A DNA stretch of 39,217 nucleotides from Geobacter sp. UBA5608 (GTDB lineage: Bacteria > Desulfobacterota > Desulfuromonadia > Geobacterales > Pseudopelobacteraceae). The DNA lies in NCBI GenBank assembly GCA_002424705.1, contig DIKW01000062.1:3754-42970 (forward strand), given 5' to 3'. The notes beneath the pieces were generated by a model. It made no database searches. It was not told where the DNA came from and saw only the letters and a list, made by a program, of their open reading frames with translations. The first letter of the stretch is position 1, and each line of letters opens with the position of its first letter. This document shows positions 1 through 8,892 of the stretch, piece by piece. Made by a program: the position numbers and the translations under genes.

Positions 1-2
1 GC

Positions 3-617
<615 letters not shown>

Positions 618-619
618 GC

Positions 620-1900
620 ATGCACCGATCTATTGCCCTGCTGCTATGTACTGTCCTGCTGCCCCTTACGCTGGCATTTTCCGCTCAGGCCGAGGTGGAT
701 GACTCGTCCCTGTTCATGGAGGCCTTCAACTCCTTTCAGCGCAAGGACTATCTGCTCAGTGCCGAGAAGTTGCAACAGCTCAACCAGCACTTTCCCGACT
801 CCCCGTTGCGTGACGTGGCACTGCTGATGCTGGCCCGCTCCAACCAGCGGGCCGGTGACAACGAGACTGCCGCCAGCATCATCAATCAGTTCAGTGGTGA
901 GTTTGGCAGCAGTACGCTGGCCGGCTCTGTGGAAGAAGAGCTGCTGACACTGGGAAAACGACAAAAGGCCGGAGAGAAACTGGCTCCCAACCGACAGCTA
1001 CAGATGGCAGCCACCAAGGTACGTAACGAACAGCTGGCCATCGAACGGGCCGCCGTCGAAAAGGCCGAGCGTGAGCGGCTGGCCCGTGAAAAGGCCGAGC
1101 GTGAGCGGCTGGCCCGCGAACAGGCCGAAGCAGAACGCCGTGAACGTGAACGCTTGGCAGCCATCAAAGCGGCCCGCGACGCGATCAGCTTCAGCATCGA
1201 ACCGCCTGCTGGTGAGCTGTGGGCCGAGGCCGGTGTTGCCACCACGATCCCCTTTGCGCTGGTCAACCAAGGCGTCGGTACGGAAGAGTTCACCCTGGAG
1301 GGAATATTCCCGCCCACCCTGAACGGCACTCTGAGCGCCGCTGATGAGGCTCAAAAGGGACTCTCACGGATAGTGCTGGCCCCCAAACAGAGCTTCAAGG
1401 GCCTGTTAACCTTTACCGTACCTGGCAACCGGGTGGACGGTTCCCGCCAGTCGCTGTCGGTCAAGGCCGCTTCAGTCAAATTCAACGACCTGATCCAAAC
1501 CAAGGAACTGCAGGTCACGGTCCAGGCTCCTTTGGTACGGGCAGTGGCCAAGTTCCAACAGCCGACGGCCGTCGCCGGCGAAACGCTCACCTACCGGGTA
1601 ACGGTGCTCAATGTTGGATCTACAGCTGCCAGGGAGATCGATCTACGGATCATTTTGCCGAGTCAGCTGAAACTGACCGACGCCGGCACTGATAACGGCT
1701 GTTGGATCGAGCATGAACAACTGGCCGCCTGCCGGGTCAGCTCGATCGCCAGTGGCCAGCTCAGCGAACGCAGCCTAAAGGTGCTCGTACGTCCGAACGC
1801 CAGCGGCCAAAATCTGCGTGGTAACGTGGAGGTGCTGCAGACCGTTTTGCAGACCAAAGAAAGCTTCCAGGGGGCCAGCTTCAGCATCAAACAGCCCTGA
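620..1900 (+). CDS. Secreted TPR-like/coiled-coil protein with DUF11-like C-terminal domain
   Basis: A 426-residue exported protein that I cannot assign to a named family. Residues 1-24 look like a cleavable Sec signal peptide (hydrophobic core, AQA-like cleavage site). Residues ~28-110 are helical and resemble TPR repeats of YfiO/YbgF-type periplasmic proteins (FNSFQRKDYLLSAEKL). Residues ~130-190 form a highly charged E/R/A/K coiled coil partly built from a duplicated 10-residue unit. The C-terminal half is beta-rich, and LTYRVTVLNVGSTAAREID resembles DUF11/CARDB-type adhesion-like domains. It starts 2 nt after rpoD, without a strong Shine-Dalgarno of its own, so coupled translation is likely. 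A role in the periplasm or on the cell surface is inference only. Confidence 0.75.
   Translation: MHRSIALLLCTVLLPLTLAFSAQAEVDDSSLFMEAFNSFQRKDYLLSAEKLQQLNQHFPDSPLRDVALLMLARSNQRAGDNETAASIINQFSGEFGSSTLAGSVEEELLTLGKRQKAGEKLAPNRQLQMAATKVRNEQLAIERAAVEKAERERLAREKAERERLAREQAEAERRERERLAAIKAARDAISFSIEPPAGELWAEAGVATTIPFALVNQGVGTEEFTLEGIFPPTLNGTLSAADEAQKGLSRIVLAPKQSFKGLLTFTVPGNRVDGSRQSLSVKAASVKFNDLIQTKELQVTVQAPLVRAVAKFQQPTAVAGETLTYRVTVLNVGSTAAREIDLRIILPSQLKLTDAGTDNGCWIEHEQLAACRVSSIASGQLSERSLKVLVRPNASGQNLRGNVEVLQTVLQTKESFQGASFSIKQP
1061..1120 (+). repeat. 30-bp direct tandem repeat, two copies
   Basis: Two adjacent 30-bp units (1061-1090 and 1091-1120) differ at one base. Each encodes the decapeptide KAERERLARE, and a third, diverged unit (1121-1150) continues the pattern. 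The duplication extends the charged coiled coil of the secreted protein by a whole number of codons, so copy-number change would alter helix length without a frameshift. Confidence 0.85.
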
Positions 1901-1916
1901 TGATCCCCCGACAGAT

Positions 1917-1954
1917 AAAAAGGCCCTGCCGGTACGTACCGGCAGGGCCTTTTT
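1917..1954. terminator. Bidirectional intrinsic terminator
   Basis: A perfect palindrome of 28 bases (1922-1949) is flanked by five A on the left and five T on the right. It therefore forms a GC-rich hairpin with a U tract on both strands. It lies between the convergent genes ending at 1900 (+) and 1974 (-) and can end both transcripts. Confidence 0.9.
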
Positions 1955-1973
1955 GCGTTCTTGGAGGATGAGC

Positions 1974-3095
1974 CTAAAGCAGCACCAGGTTATCGCGGTG
2001 AATCACCTCGTCACCGTAACGGTACCCCAGCAAATCTTCAATGGCGCAGCTTTTATGCCCGGCCAACAGGGCAATCTCGCGGCTGCTGTAGTCAGCCAAA
2101 CCGCGCCCGATCTCCGAGCCGTCGGGGCCACAGATCCGCAGACAGGCGCCCCGTTCAAAGCGTCCTTCCACCGCCGTCACCCCGGAGGGCAACAGGCTGG
2201 TACCTTTTTCCAGCAGCGCCTTACGGGCGCCGGCATCCACCAGCAGTCTGCCACTGGGGCGCAACGTATAGGCAATCCAATGCTTGCGCAGATTCATGCC
2301 ATCAGCAGCCGGCAGAAACAGGGTGCCCACCTGCTCGCCAGCCACAGCAGCAGCTATGATGCCCGGCCGCTTGCCACAAACCATAATCGTCGGCACACCG
2401 TGTTTGCCCGCTTTCTTGGCGGCCGACACCTTGGTGGCCATGCCGCCGGTCCCCACGCTGGATCCACTGCCACCGGCGGCCCGCTCCACCTCACGGGTAA
2501 TGCCCTGTACCAGCGGGAGCAGACGGGCGTCAGGATTGGTGCGCGGATCGGCACTGTAGAAACCTTCAATGTCGGTCAGGATCAGCAGCAGCCCGGCCTC
2601 GGCCACGTTGGTCACCAGGGCCGACAGGTTATCGTTATCGCCGAACTTGATCTCATCCACCGCCACCGTATCGTTCTCGTTGATCACCGGTATCGCCCCG
2701 GCTGCCAACAGAGCATCCAGGGTGGCACGGGCATTCAGGAACCGCTGGCGGCTGACCAGGTCGTCGGCAGTCAACAGGATCTGCCCCACCGCCAGCCCAA
2801 AGGGGGCAAAGGCCTCCTCATAGGCCCGCATCAGCCTGGTCTGTCCCACGGCGGCGGCGGCCTGTTTTTGGGGGATGGTGCGCGGGCGTTCCGTCATGCC
2901 TAAGGCACTGCGCCCGGCAGCCACGGCGCCGGACGAGACCAGCACAACCTGGACGCCGCTACGCACCAGCGCGGCTATGTCAGTGCTGATCTGGCGAATA
3001 ACGGCATAGTCCAGATCACCCTGGTCATCGGTCAGCACGCGGCTGCCCACCTTAACCACGATTCTGCGCACCTGCGGCATCACCTCTCTGCGCAT
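1974..3095 (-). CDS. proB: Glutamate 5-kinase ProB
   Basis: Phosphorylates glutamate to glutamyl-5-phosphate, the first step of proline synthesis, in the cytoplasm. The 373-residue protein has the usual two parts. The first is an amino acid kinase domain with VVKVGSRVLT near the N terminus, VSSGAVAAG, NENDTVAVDEIKFGDND and GTGGMATKVSAA. The second is a C-terminal PUA domain (from about residue 280). Length is standard for the PUA-containing enzymes. I chose the start at 3095 because it overlaps the obgE stop as TGATG and has a GGAGG 6 nt upstream; the longer frame starting at 3122 lacks such support. It is the last gene of the rdgC-obgE-proB set. proA is not adjacent. Confidence 0.95.
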   Translation of the reverse strand: MRREVMPQVRRIVVKVGSRVLTDDQGDLDYAVIRQISTDIAALVRSGVQVVLVSSGAVAAGRSALGMTERPRTIPQKQAAAAVGQTRLMRAYEEAFAPFGLAVGQILLTADDLVSRQRFLNARATLDALLAAGAIPVINENDTVAVDEIKFGDNDNLSALVTNVAEAGLLLILTDIEGFYSADPRTNPDARLLPLVQGITREVERAAGGSGSSVGTGGMATKVSAAKKAGKHGVPTIMVCGKRPGIIAAAVAGEQVGTLFLPAADGMNLRKHWIAYTLRPSGRLLVDAGARKALLEKGTSLLPSGVTAVEGRFERGACLRICGPDGSEIGRGLADYSSREIALLAGHKSCAIEDLLGYRYGDEVIHRDNLVLL

Positions 3096-4111
3096 CACCA
3101 CGCCTCCTGCGGGGCGCTCCACAACCGTTGTGCGATGGCATCCAGCAGCGACTCCACACCTTCGCCGGTGGCTGACGAGATCGGGTAGACCGCGATGCCG
3201 CGATCCCTAAACCAGGCGCTGGCCAGCTCCAACTGTTCGCGGGCCGTGGGCAGGTCAATCTTGGTCAGGGCCACGATCTGGGCCTTGCTGCCCAACTCCT
3301 CGCTGAACAAGGCCAGCTCACGGTTGACCGCCTCAAAGGCGGCAAAGGGATCCGACTCAGGCAGCCCGGAGATATCCACCAGATGCACCAGGATGCCGGA
3401 ACGTTCCAGATGTTTCAAAAAACGGTGCCCCAGGCCGGCCCCGGCGTGGGCCCCTTCGATGATACCGGGGATATCGGCCATCACAAAAGAGCGGTAGTCC
3501 TTGTAGCCCACCACCCCCAGGCTAGGGGCCAAGGTGGTGAAGGGGTAGTCGGCCACCTTGGGACGGGCCGCCGACACCTTGGCGATCAGCGACGACTTGC
3601 CTGCATTGGGCAGTCCCAGCAGCCCCACGTCGGCCATCAGCTTCAGTTCCAGCCGCAGCTTGCGCTCCTGCCCCTCCTCGCCAGGCTGGGCGAACTTGGG
3701 CGCCTTGTTGGTGGCGCTGGCAAAGCGGGCGTTACCCTGACCGCCCCGACCGCCTTTCAACAACACGATCCGCTGGCCATCCTCGGTCAGGTCGGCCAGC
3801 TCCTCTCCGCTCTCAGCATCCTTGATCAGGGTGCCGACCGGCACCTTGATGACCAGATCCTCTCCGGCGGCGCCATGGCGATCCTTACCCATGCCATGGT
3901 GCCCCCGCTCGGCCTTCTGATGCTGCTTGTGACGCAGCTCAAGCAGGGTTGAAAGCGACTTGGTGGCCTCAAAGATCAGGTCGCCACCCCGGCCGCCATC
4001 GCCACCGTTGGGTCCGCCAAACGGGATAAACTTCTCGCGCCGAAAGGAAACGCAGCCGGCGCCGCCGTGTCCCGAGGCGCAGTGCAGGGTGACTTCATCG
4101 ATAAACTTCAT
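3095..4111 (-). CDS. obgE: Obg-family GTPase ObgE/CgtA
   Basis: Essential ribosome-associated GTPase involved in 50S maturation and stress signalling. The 338-residue protein begins with the glycine-rich Obg fold (GHGGAGCVSFRREKF, PFGGPNGGDGGRGGD). A GTPase domain follows from about residue 160: P-loop GLPNAGKSS, switch motif DIPGIIEGAHAGAGLGHRFL, and guanine-specificity motif LTKIDL. There is no long C-terminal OCT extension, as in other short Obg proteins. A GGAGGGG lies upstream of the ATG. The gene is 6 nt downstream of the rdgC-like gene, and its stop overlaps the proB start. The obgE-proB adjacency is common in proteobacteria and Gram-positives, often with proA following; here proA is absent. 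Confidence 0.96.
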   Translation of the reverse strand: MKFIDEVTLHCASGHGGAGCVSFRREKFIPFGGPNGGDGGRGGDLIFEATKSLSTLLELRHKQHQKAERGHHGMGKDRHGAAGEDLVIKVPVGTLIKDAESGEELADLTEDGQRIVLLKGGRGGQGNARFASATNKAPKFAQPGEEGQERKLRLELKLMADVGLLGLPNAGKSSLIAKVSAARPKVADYPFTTLAPSLGVVGYKDYRSFVMADIPGIIEGAHAGAGLGHRFLKHLERSGILVHLVDISGLPESDPFAAFEAVNRELALFSEELGSKAQIVALTKIDLPTAREQLELASAWFRDRGIAVYPISSATGEGVESLLDAIAQRLWSAPQEAW

Positions 4112-4117
4112 TGGTAA

Positions 4118-5275
4118 TTACCCCTCCAGCCAGGCGCTGATCTGCTGTTGACGTTCGGACCAACCTGCCCCGATGCGCTCTTTGAGAAAGGCCAGATACA
4201 ACGAATCAAACATCTGCAACCCGGCCTCCAGCAAGTACATCCGCTCGTAAAAGGCCGACTCGCGCTCGCTCAGCTCCTCCACACCTTCGCGCTCCACCTT
4301 GACCGGCGGACATTTGAAGGCGCCAAAGGTAAACAGTTCGGCGCTTAGCACAAAACGCCACTGCAGCTCATCCTTTTCCAGGTAGATGGCGGCGCTGCTG
4401 ATCGCCTTGCCGCTTTTGAGCGCCGAACGGGCCTCCAGATAGCTGTCCTGAGATCCGCTTACCGCCACCTTCTGGGGACCGCCCTCGCCTCCACCCTGCA
4501 ACTGAATCCGGTCGTCGATCCAGGCGCTAAACGGTGTGCCCTGATCATAGCTGCCGGGCACCTGCACCCGAAAGTTGCCCCCTTCCAGCCCGGACTGCAG
4601 CAGCCAGAGCAGGAACTCCTCCCCCAGCCAGCGGTTGCTCTGGATTTCGTCCAGGGCCGCATCCGAACCGGCCTGGTTCAGGGCACCAAGCAGCTGTTGA
4701 TCGGCCTCGCTCAAAAGCCCCAGGGCGCGGCGATAGGGATAGATCAGCTGCGGACGGAGGTTCTCGAAGCTCTTGCTAAACAGCTCCTCGAAACGCTCCA
4801 TGGTCTTGGCAGAGGCGCTGAACAGATTCAGCAGGCCGCTGTCCTGCTGCCAGGCCAGATCCACCGTGGCCGGGGACGGCAGGCTACGGGTCAGCAGCCC
4901 CAGCCGCACCCGTTCCTTGATCTCCTCCCGCTCCCGCTTAGGCGGGCGCTTCAGCTCTGGTCGTTTGGCCAGGTAATCCCCCTCGGCCCGGCCGATGTGG
5001 GACTTGAGCAGAGCGGCAGGGATACGGCGCTGGTCGCGGCGGTAGGTAAAGAACAGGTAGCGGTCACGCCAGAACGTATCGCTGGTGCTGAAATCCGGGT
5101 CATCGGGCCGGTCGGTGCAGGTCCAGCCTTCGGCCTGCTCCTCGGCTGACTGTTCGATCGATGTAAAGATGCGGCCCTGCAGGGCGGCAGACAGCCACTC
5201 AAAACGCTCTGCTTGCGGCATCTCGCCGCTGATACGGTATTGGGCAAAACTGACGGTATTGGAATAGACTCCCAT
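4118..5275 (-). CDS. rdgC: RdgC-like recombination-associated DNA-binding protein
   Basis: A 385-residue protein that I place in the RdgC family, which in Escherichia coli forms a ring around duplex DNA and limits RecA filament formation. Supporting features are the N-terminal strand pattern (SNTVSFAQYRISG), a basic middle segment (KRPPKREREEIKERVR) followed by LLTRSLPSPATVDLAW, and SAKTMERFEELFSKSF. These match the order seen in RdgC (lysine-rich region, then P-x-x-VD-W, then a helix). It is longer than the ~300-residue enterobacterial protein. I prefer the ATG at 5275 (MGVYSNTV, like other RdgC N termini) over the in-frame GTG at 5284. It is the first gene of the operon with obgE and proB. 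The link to recombination is from family knowledge only. Confidence 0.7.
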   Translation of the reverse strand: MGVYSNTVSFAQYRISGEMPQAERFEWLSAALQGRIFTSIEQSAEEQAEGWTCTDRPDDPDFSTSDTFWRDRYLFFTYRRDQRRIPAALLKSHIGRAEGDYLAKRPELKRPPKREREEIKERVRLGLLTRSLPSPATVDLAWQQDSGLLNLFSASAKTMERFEELFSKSFENLRPQLIYPYRRALGLLSEADQQLLGALNQAGSDAALDEIQSNRWLGEEFLLWLLQSGLEGGNFRVQVPGSYDQGTPFSAWIDDRIQLQGGGEGGPQKVAVSGSQDSYLEARSALKSGKAISSAAIYLEKDELQWRFVLSAELFTFGAFKCPPVKVEREGVEELSERESAFYERMYLLEAGLQMFDSLYLAFLKERIGAGWSERQQQISAWLEG

Positions 5276-5321
5276 GCGGCTCACTCATCCCCTCTGATAG
5301 CGCTCATGTTTGAGCATAAAC

Positions 5322-5350
5322 TTGTTATCATTAACCGCCGATACGGTCAA
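5322..5350 (-). promoter_or_regulatory. Possible sigma70 promoter of rdgC-obgE-proB
   Basis: On the minus strand TTGACC (5345-5350) is followed after 17 nt by TAACAA (5322-5327), a good -35 with a weak -10. A small inverted repeat, GCTCA-N4-TGAGC (5302-5315), lies near the expected transcript start and could be an operator. The rest of the 180-bp divergent gap holds nothing else I recognise. Confidence 0.3.
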
Positions 5351-5464
5351 TTCTCAATGCCTTTCCTGTACCAAAGGTGGTCAGCTTGACGATGGTCACC
5401 ACCAGCGATAGAGTTTATGGCACACAGGCCACGCTGCACTGGCACCCATCAGAAAGGAGCTACC

Positions 5465-5749
5465 ATGCGCACCATAACGATCCTGACCGCCTGCTGCATC
5501 CTGCTGCTGCCCCTCTACGCTCAGGCAGCACAGCACGAGACCCCGCTGGTTCAGCAGGTGGAGAAGCCTGCCAGCATACGGCCGGTCAAGGCCAAGCCGG
5601 CGAAAAAACCCAAGGCCACCAGCAGCAAAGACAAACTCTCGGCAACCGGTTACGGCGAAGACCCGGGCGAAGAGACCCAGGAGCGGCCAAACCCGCTCAA
5701 CCGGCAAGGGCTTGAACGAACGGAGCCGGTTAAATCACCGGTCCGTTAA
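5465..5749 (+). CDS. Small secreted basic protein, unknown function
   Basis: A 94-residue protein with a clear signal peptide (residues 1-21, hydrophobic core, YAQA cleavage site). The mature part is short, polar and low-complexity: a Lys/Pro/Ala-rich stretch (VKAKPAKKPKA), then an acidic and proline-containing tail. It has no cysteines and no recognisable domain. The ATG at 5465 is preceded by AAGGAG at good spacing, and the signal peptide starts there, so the longer upstream frame is not used. Its stop lies 1 bp from the stop of the convergent iron-sulfur protein gene. I do not recognise the family; a periplasmic location is the only supportable inference. Confidence 0.7.
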   Translation: MRTITILTACCILLLPLYAQAAQHETPLVQQVEKPASIRPVKAKPAKKPKATSSKDKLSATGYGEDPGEETQERPNPLNRQGLERTEPVKSPVR

Positions 5750-5750
5750 G

Positions 5751-6716
5751 CTACCGCCCCAACAGCTCCCGGTAATCGGCCGGGCTGACCATGGTCTGCC
5801 AGTGGCCACTGGCCTTGCCGAGCTGTGTGCCGCCCCAGAACAGCCACACCACCAAGGCCGCAAACAGGATGCCGGACACCGCTACGCGGCCGAAGGCCCG
5901 CATGCTTAAGGCGCTGTGCACCCGGCAATGACTGACGCAGCGCCAGCAGCCCAGGCATTCCTGCTGGTTGACCCGGCTGGCATGCATGATGTCCAGGCGT
6001 GAAGGGCAGACCTGATTGCAGACCCCGCAGGAGACACACTGCTTGGGGTCGCGCTGCACCGCCAGGGGGGAAGCCAGCGCCACCAGTCCCAGCAGGGCGC
6101 CGTAGGGGCAGAGATATCGGCAGAACGGATTGCGCAATGGGATCGACAGCGCGATCAGCAGCCCCACCACAGCAAGTGTGGTGGCAGAAGGGGAGCGGAA
6201 CAGCTGCAGCAGCTTGACGTCGGACACGGCATGGTAGCCGCTGTAGAGAAACCCCTCCAATGCCGCCAGCGACCAGGACAGGGCGGTGGCCAGAAAAAAG
6301 CCCAGCAGCACGTATTTGATCACCCGTAGACAGCTGTCCAGCCAACGGGGCGGCGCCAGGTTACGCTTTAGCTTGCGGAACCCCAATTTCCAGAGCCACT
6401 CGGAGATGGTGCCGATCGGGCAGATCCAGGAACAGAAGGCGCGCCGCAGCAACAGGGCAATGACGACGATGGTGGCAAAGATCACCACCGCTGCCGGGTG
6501 GACCGGGTTGATGGCGCCCCCCTTCAGCCAGGCAATGGCTCCGTACAGGCCCGAAATCGGAAGAAATGCCTCGATGGCAGCCGGACGGAACGGCAGCGGT
6601 CCGCCAGAGAACAGCGCCGACACGAAACGGGCAAACTGAAAGCCAATCAGCAGACTGAGCAGTAAAAAACCGACCTGGATCAGGCCGCGCAGCGGTTGGA
6701 CATAGCGATTGAACAT
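5751..6716 (-). CDS. NapH/CcoG-like membrane 4Fe-4S ferredoxin protein
   Basis: A 321-residue polytopic membrane protein with cytoplasmic iron-sulfur centres, of the NapH/MauN/NosR-C-terminal type that passes electrons between the quinone pool and redox enzymes. Two CxxxCP motifs typical of this family are present (CSWICPIGT and CRYLCPYGA). They are followed by two ferredoxin-type 4Fe-4S motifs (CVSCGVCNQVCP and CLGCWRCVSHC). Hydrophobic segments occur near residues 10-35, around 60, around 85, 120-145, 165-185 and at the C terminus. GGAGG sits 4 nt before the ATG at 6716, which decides the start over a GTG at 6734. No terminal reductase, NapG or NosZ is adjacent, so the partner and substrate are unknown. 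Confidence 0.85.
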   Translation of the reverse strand: MFNRYVQPLRGLIQVGFLLLSLLIGFQFARFVSALFSGGPLPFRPAAIEAFLPISGLYGAIAWLKGGAINPVHPAAVVIFATIVVIALLLRRAFCSWICPIGTISEWLWKLGFRKLKRNLAPPRWLDSCLRVIKYVLLGFFLATALSWSLAALEGFLYSGYHAVSDVKLLQLFRSPSATTLAVVGLLIALSIPLRNPFCRYLCPYGALLGLVALASPLAVQRDPKQCVSCGVCNQVCPSRLDIMHASRVNQQECLGCWRCVSHCRVHSALSMRAFGRVAVSGILFAALVVWLFWGGTQLGKASGHWQTMVSPADYRELLGR

Positions 6717-6784
6717 CTGACCTCCAAACAGCACAGGGGCGACCAGCGGGCCGCCCCTGTCCGTTCAAGATTGCACTGACGTCA

Positions 6785-8191
6785 TCAGTCTGCGGTCACT
6801 GCAACATAGCCAAAACTACCATCGGGGCGACGCAGCAACAGACGGATCACTTCACCCTTCTTGACCTTGCTGGCCAGCTTGGCAAAGGCCTCCAGGTTTT
6901 CAACCGGCTGACCGTTAAACTCCAGCACCAGGTCACCCCGCACCAGGCCGGCATCCTCGGCCGGTGTGCCGGGTTTTACCTCGGACACCACCACCCCTTT
7001 TTCATCTCGCAGCCCCAACTGGCGGGCCAGATCAGGGGTCAACTCTCGCACACTGACGCCGATGCCGGCACTCTCCGGGGCGTTGCCCGGCTTCGTAGAC
7101 GCGGTAGCCTCTTTACCCTGTCCCACCACGGCGGTCAGCACCTGACGCTTGGCCTTGCGGTAGATCACCACCTTGACCGCCTTGCCCACCGGCGTGGCAG
7201 CCACCACCTTGGGCAGGTCGGTATCGCCGTTGACGGCACGGCCATCAAACTCGACGATCACATCTTCACGTTTGAATCCGGCCTTGTCTGCCGGCGAATC
7301 CGGTTCGACATGGGTGATGATGACCCCTTTATCCGATGCCAGACCCAACGACGCTGCCAACTTGGGGTTCAGCTGATCAAAATTGACCCCCAGATAGCCC
7401 CGCACTACCCGGCCAGTGGCCTTGAGCTGTTCAACCACAGCCTGGGCCATGGTGCTGGGGATGGCAAAACCGATCCCCTGGCCGCCGGCTATGATGGCGG
7501 TGTTGATGCCGACCACTTTGCCTGCACTGTTGAAGAGCGGTCCACCTGAGTTGCCGGGGTTGATCGAGGCATCGGTCTGGATGTAGTCGTCATAGGGACC
7601 GCTGCCGATCACCCGCCCCTTGGCGCTGACGATACCGGCAGTGACGGTATGGGCCAGACCGAACGGGTTGCCGATCGCCATCACCCACTCGCCCACCTCC
7701 AGCGCATCACTGTCGCCCAGCTCGACGGCCGGCAATGGCTTGCTGTCGCTGATCTTGAGCAACGCCAAGTCCAGCTTGTCATCCTGTCCTTTCAGCTCGG
7801 CCTTGAGTTCGCGACCGTCGGACAGCTTGACTATGATCTCGTCGGTGCCACCCACCACATGGTTGTTGGTCAGGATATAGCCGTCGGAACTGATGATGAA
7901 GCCAGTGCCCATACCCTGTTGCTTGCGCGGTTGCTGGGGCATCTGCTGGCCAAAGAACGGTCCAAAAAACTCATTAAACAGATCGTTGCCCATGAATGGA
8001 TTGACCGCTCGACCACCCGGCTTGGGCTTGATGTTCTTGACGGTGCGGATATTGACCACCGTCGGCTTCAGCCGCTTGGAAAGCTCGACAAAATCGGGGC
8101 TGACCGTCTTGGCCTGCCCGCCCGACGGCGCCGACAACAACAGCCCGACGCTCAGCGTGACACTTACACACACCAGTCTGAACAGACGCAT
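6785..8191 (-). CDS. degP: Periplasmic serine endoprotease DegP/HtrA family (Do)
   Basis: Envelope quality-control protease and chaperone. The 468-residue protein has a signal peptide (residues 1-28), a trypsin-like domain and two PDZ domains (from about residues 270 and 370). The catalytic triad is visible as His111 (TNNHVVGG), Asp141 (DLALLKI) and Ser215 (NPGNSGGPLF). A glutamine/proline-rich loop at residues 80-93 resembles the regulatory LA loop of DegP/DegQ/MucD. The start at 8191 has AGGAGG upstream, and a signal peptide begins there; the 13-residue longer frame is not supported. It lies 19 nt after an OmpR-type regulator and forms an operon with it and ppsR, so envelope-stress control is a reasonable inference. 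Confidence 0.95.
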   Translation of the reverse strand: MRLFRLVCVSVTLSVGLLLSAPSGGQAKTVSPDFVELSKRLKPTVVNIRTVKNIKPKPGGRAVNPFMGNDLFNEFFGPFFGQQMPQQPRKQQGMGTGFIISSDGYILTNNHVVGGTDEIIVKLSDGRELKAELKGQDDKLDLALLKISDSKPLPAVELGDSDALEVGEWVMAIGNPFGLAHTVTAGIVSAKGRVIGSGPYDDYIQTDASINPGNSGGPLFNSAGKVVGINTAIIAGGQGIGFAIPSTMAQAVVEQLKATGRVVRGYLGVNFDQLNPKLAASLGLASDKGVIITHVEPDSPADKAGFKREDVIVEFDGRAVNGDTDLPKVVAATPVGKAVKVVIYRKAKRQVLTAVVGQGKEATASTKPGNAPESAGIGVSVRELTPDLARQLGLRDEKGVVVSEVKPGTPAEDAGLVRGDLVLEFNGQPVENLEAFAKLASKVKKGEVIRLLLRRPDGSFGYVAVTAD

Positions 8192-8210
8192 CGTAGAAAC
8201 CTCCTGGTTG

Positions 8211-8882
8211 CTAGCCTTCGCGCAGCACATACCCCTGGCCGCGCACCGTATGAATCAGCCTTCGGTCAAAACCTTTATCGACCTTTTTGCGCAGATAGTT
8301 GACATAGACATCGATGATATTGGTAAAGGTGTCAAAGGTGTGTTCCCAGACCTGCTCGGCAATGGTGTTGCGGGAGAGCACCGTGTTGGGGTTGCGCATC
8401 AAAAGTTCCAGCAGGCCATACTCCTTGGCAGTCAGGTCGATCTCCCGTTCACCGCGCCAGACCTGATGACTGACCGGGTCCATCCGTAGATCTGAAAAAA
8501 TCAGCTCGGCACCGCGCTCCATCACGCTACGACGTACCAATGCCCTGACTCGGGCCGACAGCTCTGCAAAGGCGAACGGCTTGGTCAGATAATCGTCGGA
8601 ACCGGCATCCAGACCGGCCACGATGTCATCGGTGGTATCACGAGCCGTCAGCATCAACACCGGCGTACATTTGCCGGACTGGCGCAGTTCCTTGACCACC
8701 GTCAGGCCATCCTTTTTGGGCAGCATTACATCCATGATCAACAGATCGTAGGCCGCATTATCGGCCAATTGGACCCCTTCGGCACCGTCATAGGCGGTAT
8801 CGACCGTATAGCCTTCCTCCTCAAGCCCCCGCTTGATAAAGGCCGCCACTTTTTTTTCATCTTCAACCACCAGAATCCGCAT
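8211..8882 (-). CDS. OmpR/PhoB-family response regulator, no adjacent kinase
   Basis: A 223-residue two-domain transcription regulator. The receiver domain has the acidic pocket VVEDE, the phosphoacceptor Asp51 (LIMDVMLP), a conserved Thr/Ala switch (LTARD) and a Lys near residue 100 (YLTKPF). The C-terminal winged helix has the OmpR-type pattern (LTAKEYGLLELLMRN, then DVYVNYLRKKVD, then IHTVRGQGYVL). It most resembles the CusR/QseB/MprA-like group. Regulators of this type usually have a sensor kinase next door, but here the neighbours are ppsR (10 nt upstream) and degP (19 nt downstream). The ATG at 8882 is preceded by GAGGGGGAAG. The kinase, signal and targets are unknown; degP is an obvious candidate target. 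Confidence 0.92.
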   Translation of the reverse strand: MRILVVEDEKKVAAFIKRGLEEEGYTVDTAYDGAEGVQLADNAAYDLLIMDVMLPKKDGLTVVKELRQSGKCTPVLMLTARDTTDDIVAGLDAGSDDYLTKPFAFAELSARVRALVRRSVMERGAELIFSDLRMDPVSHQVWRGEREIDLTAKEYGLLELLMRNPNTVLSRNTIAEQVWEHTFDTFTNIIDVYVNYLRKKVDKGFDRRLIHTVRGQGYVLREG

Positions 8883-8892
8883 GGCTTCCCCC

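Noticed and set aside
1818..2903. 361-codon plus-strand frame opposite proB
   Set aside because: It crosses the bidirectional terminator and lies antisense to a clear ProB; the composition is that of a shadow frame.
5302..5315. GCTCA-N4-TGAGC as an SOS/LexA box for rdgC
   Set aside because: It does not match the LexA sites I know for Geobacter-like bacteria (GGTT...ACC type) or for enterobacteria; kept only as a possible operator.
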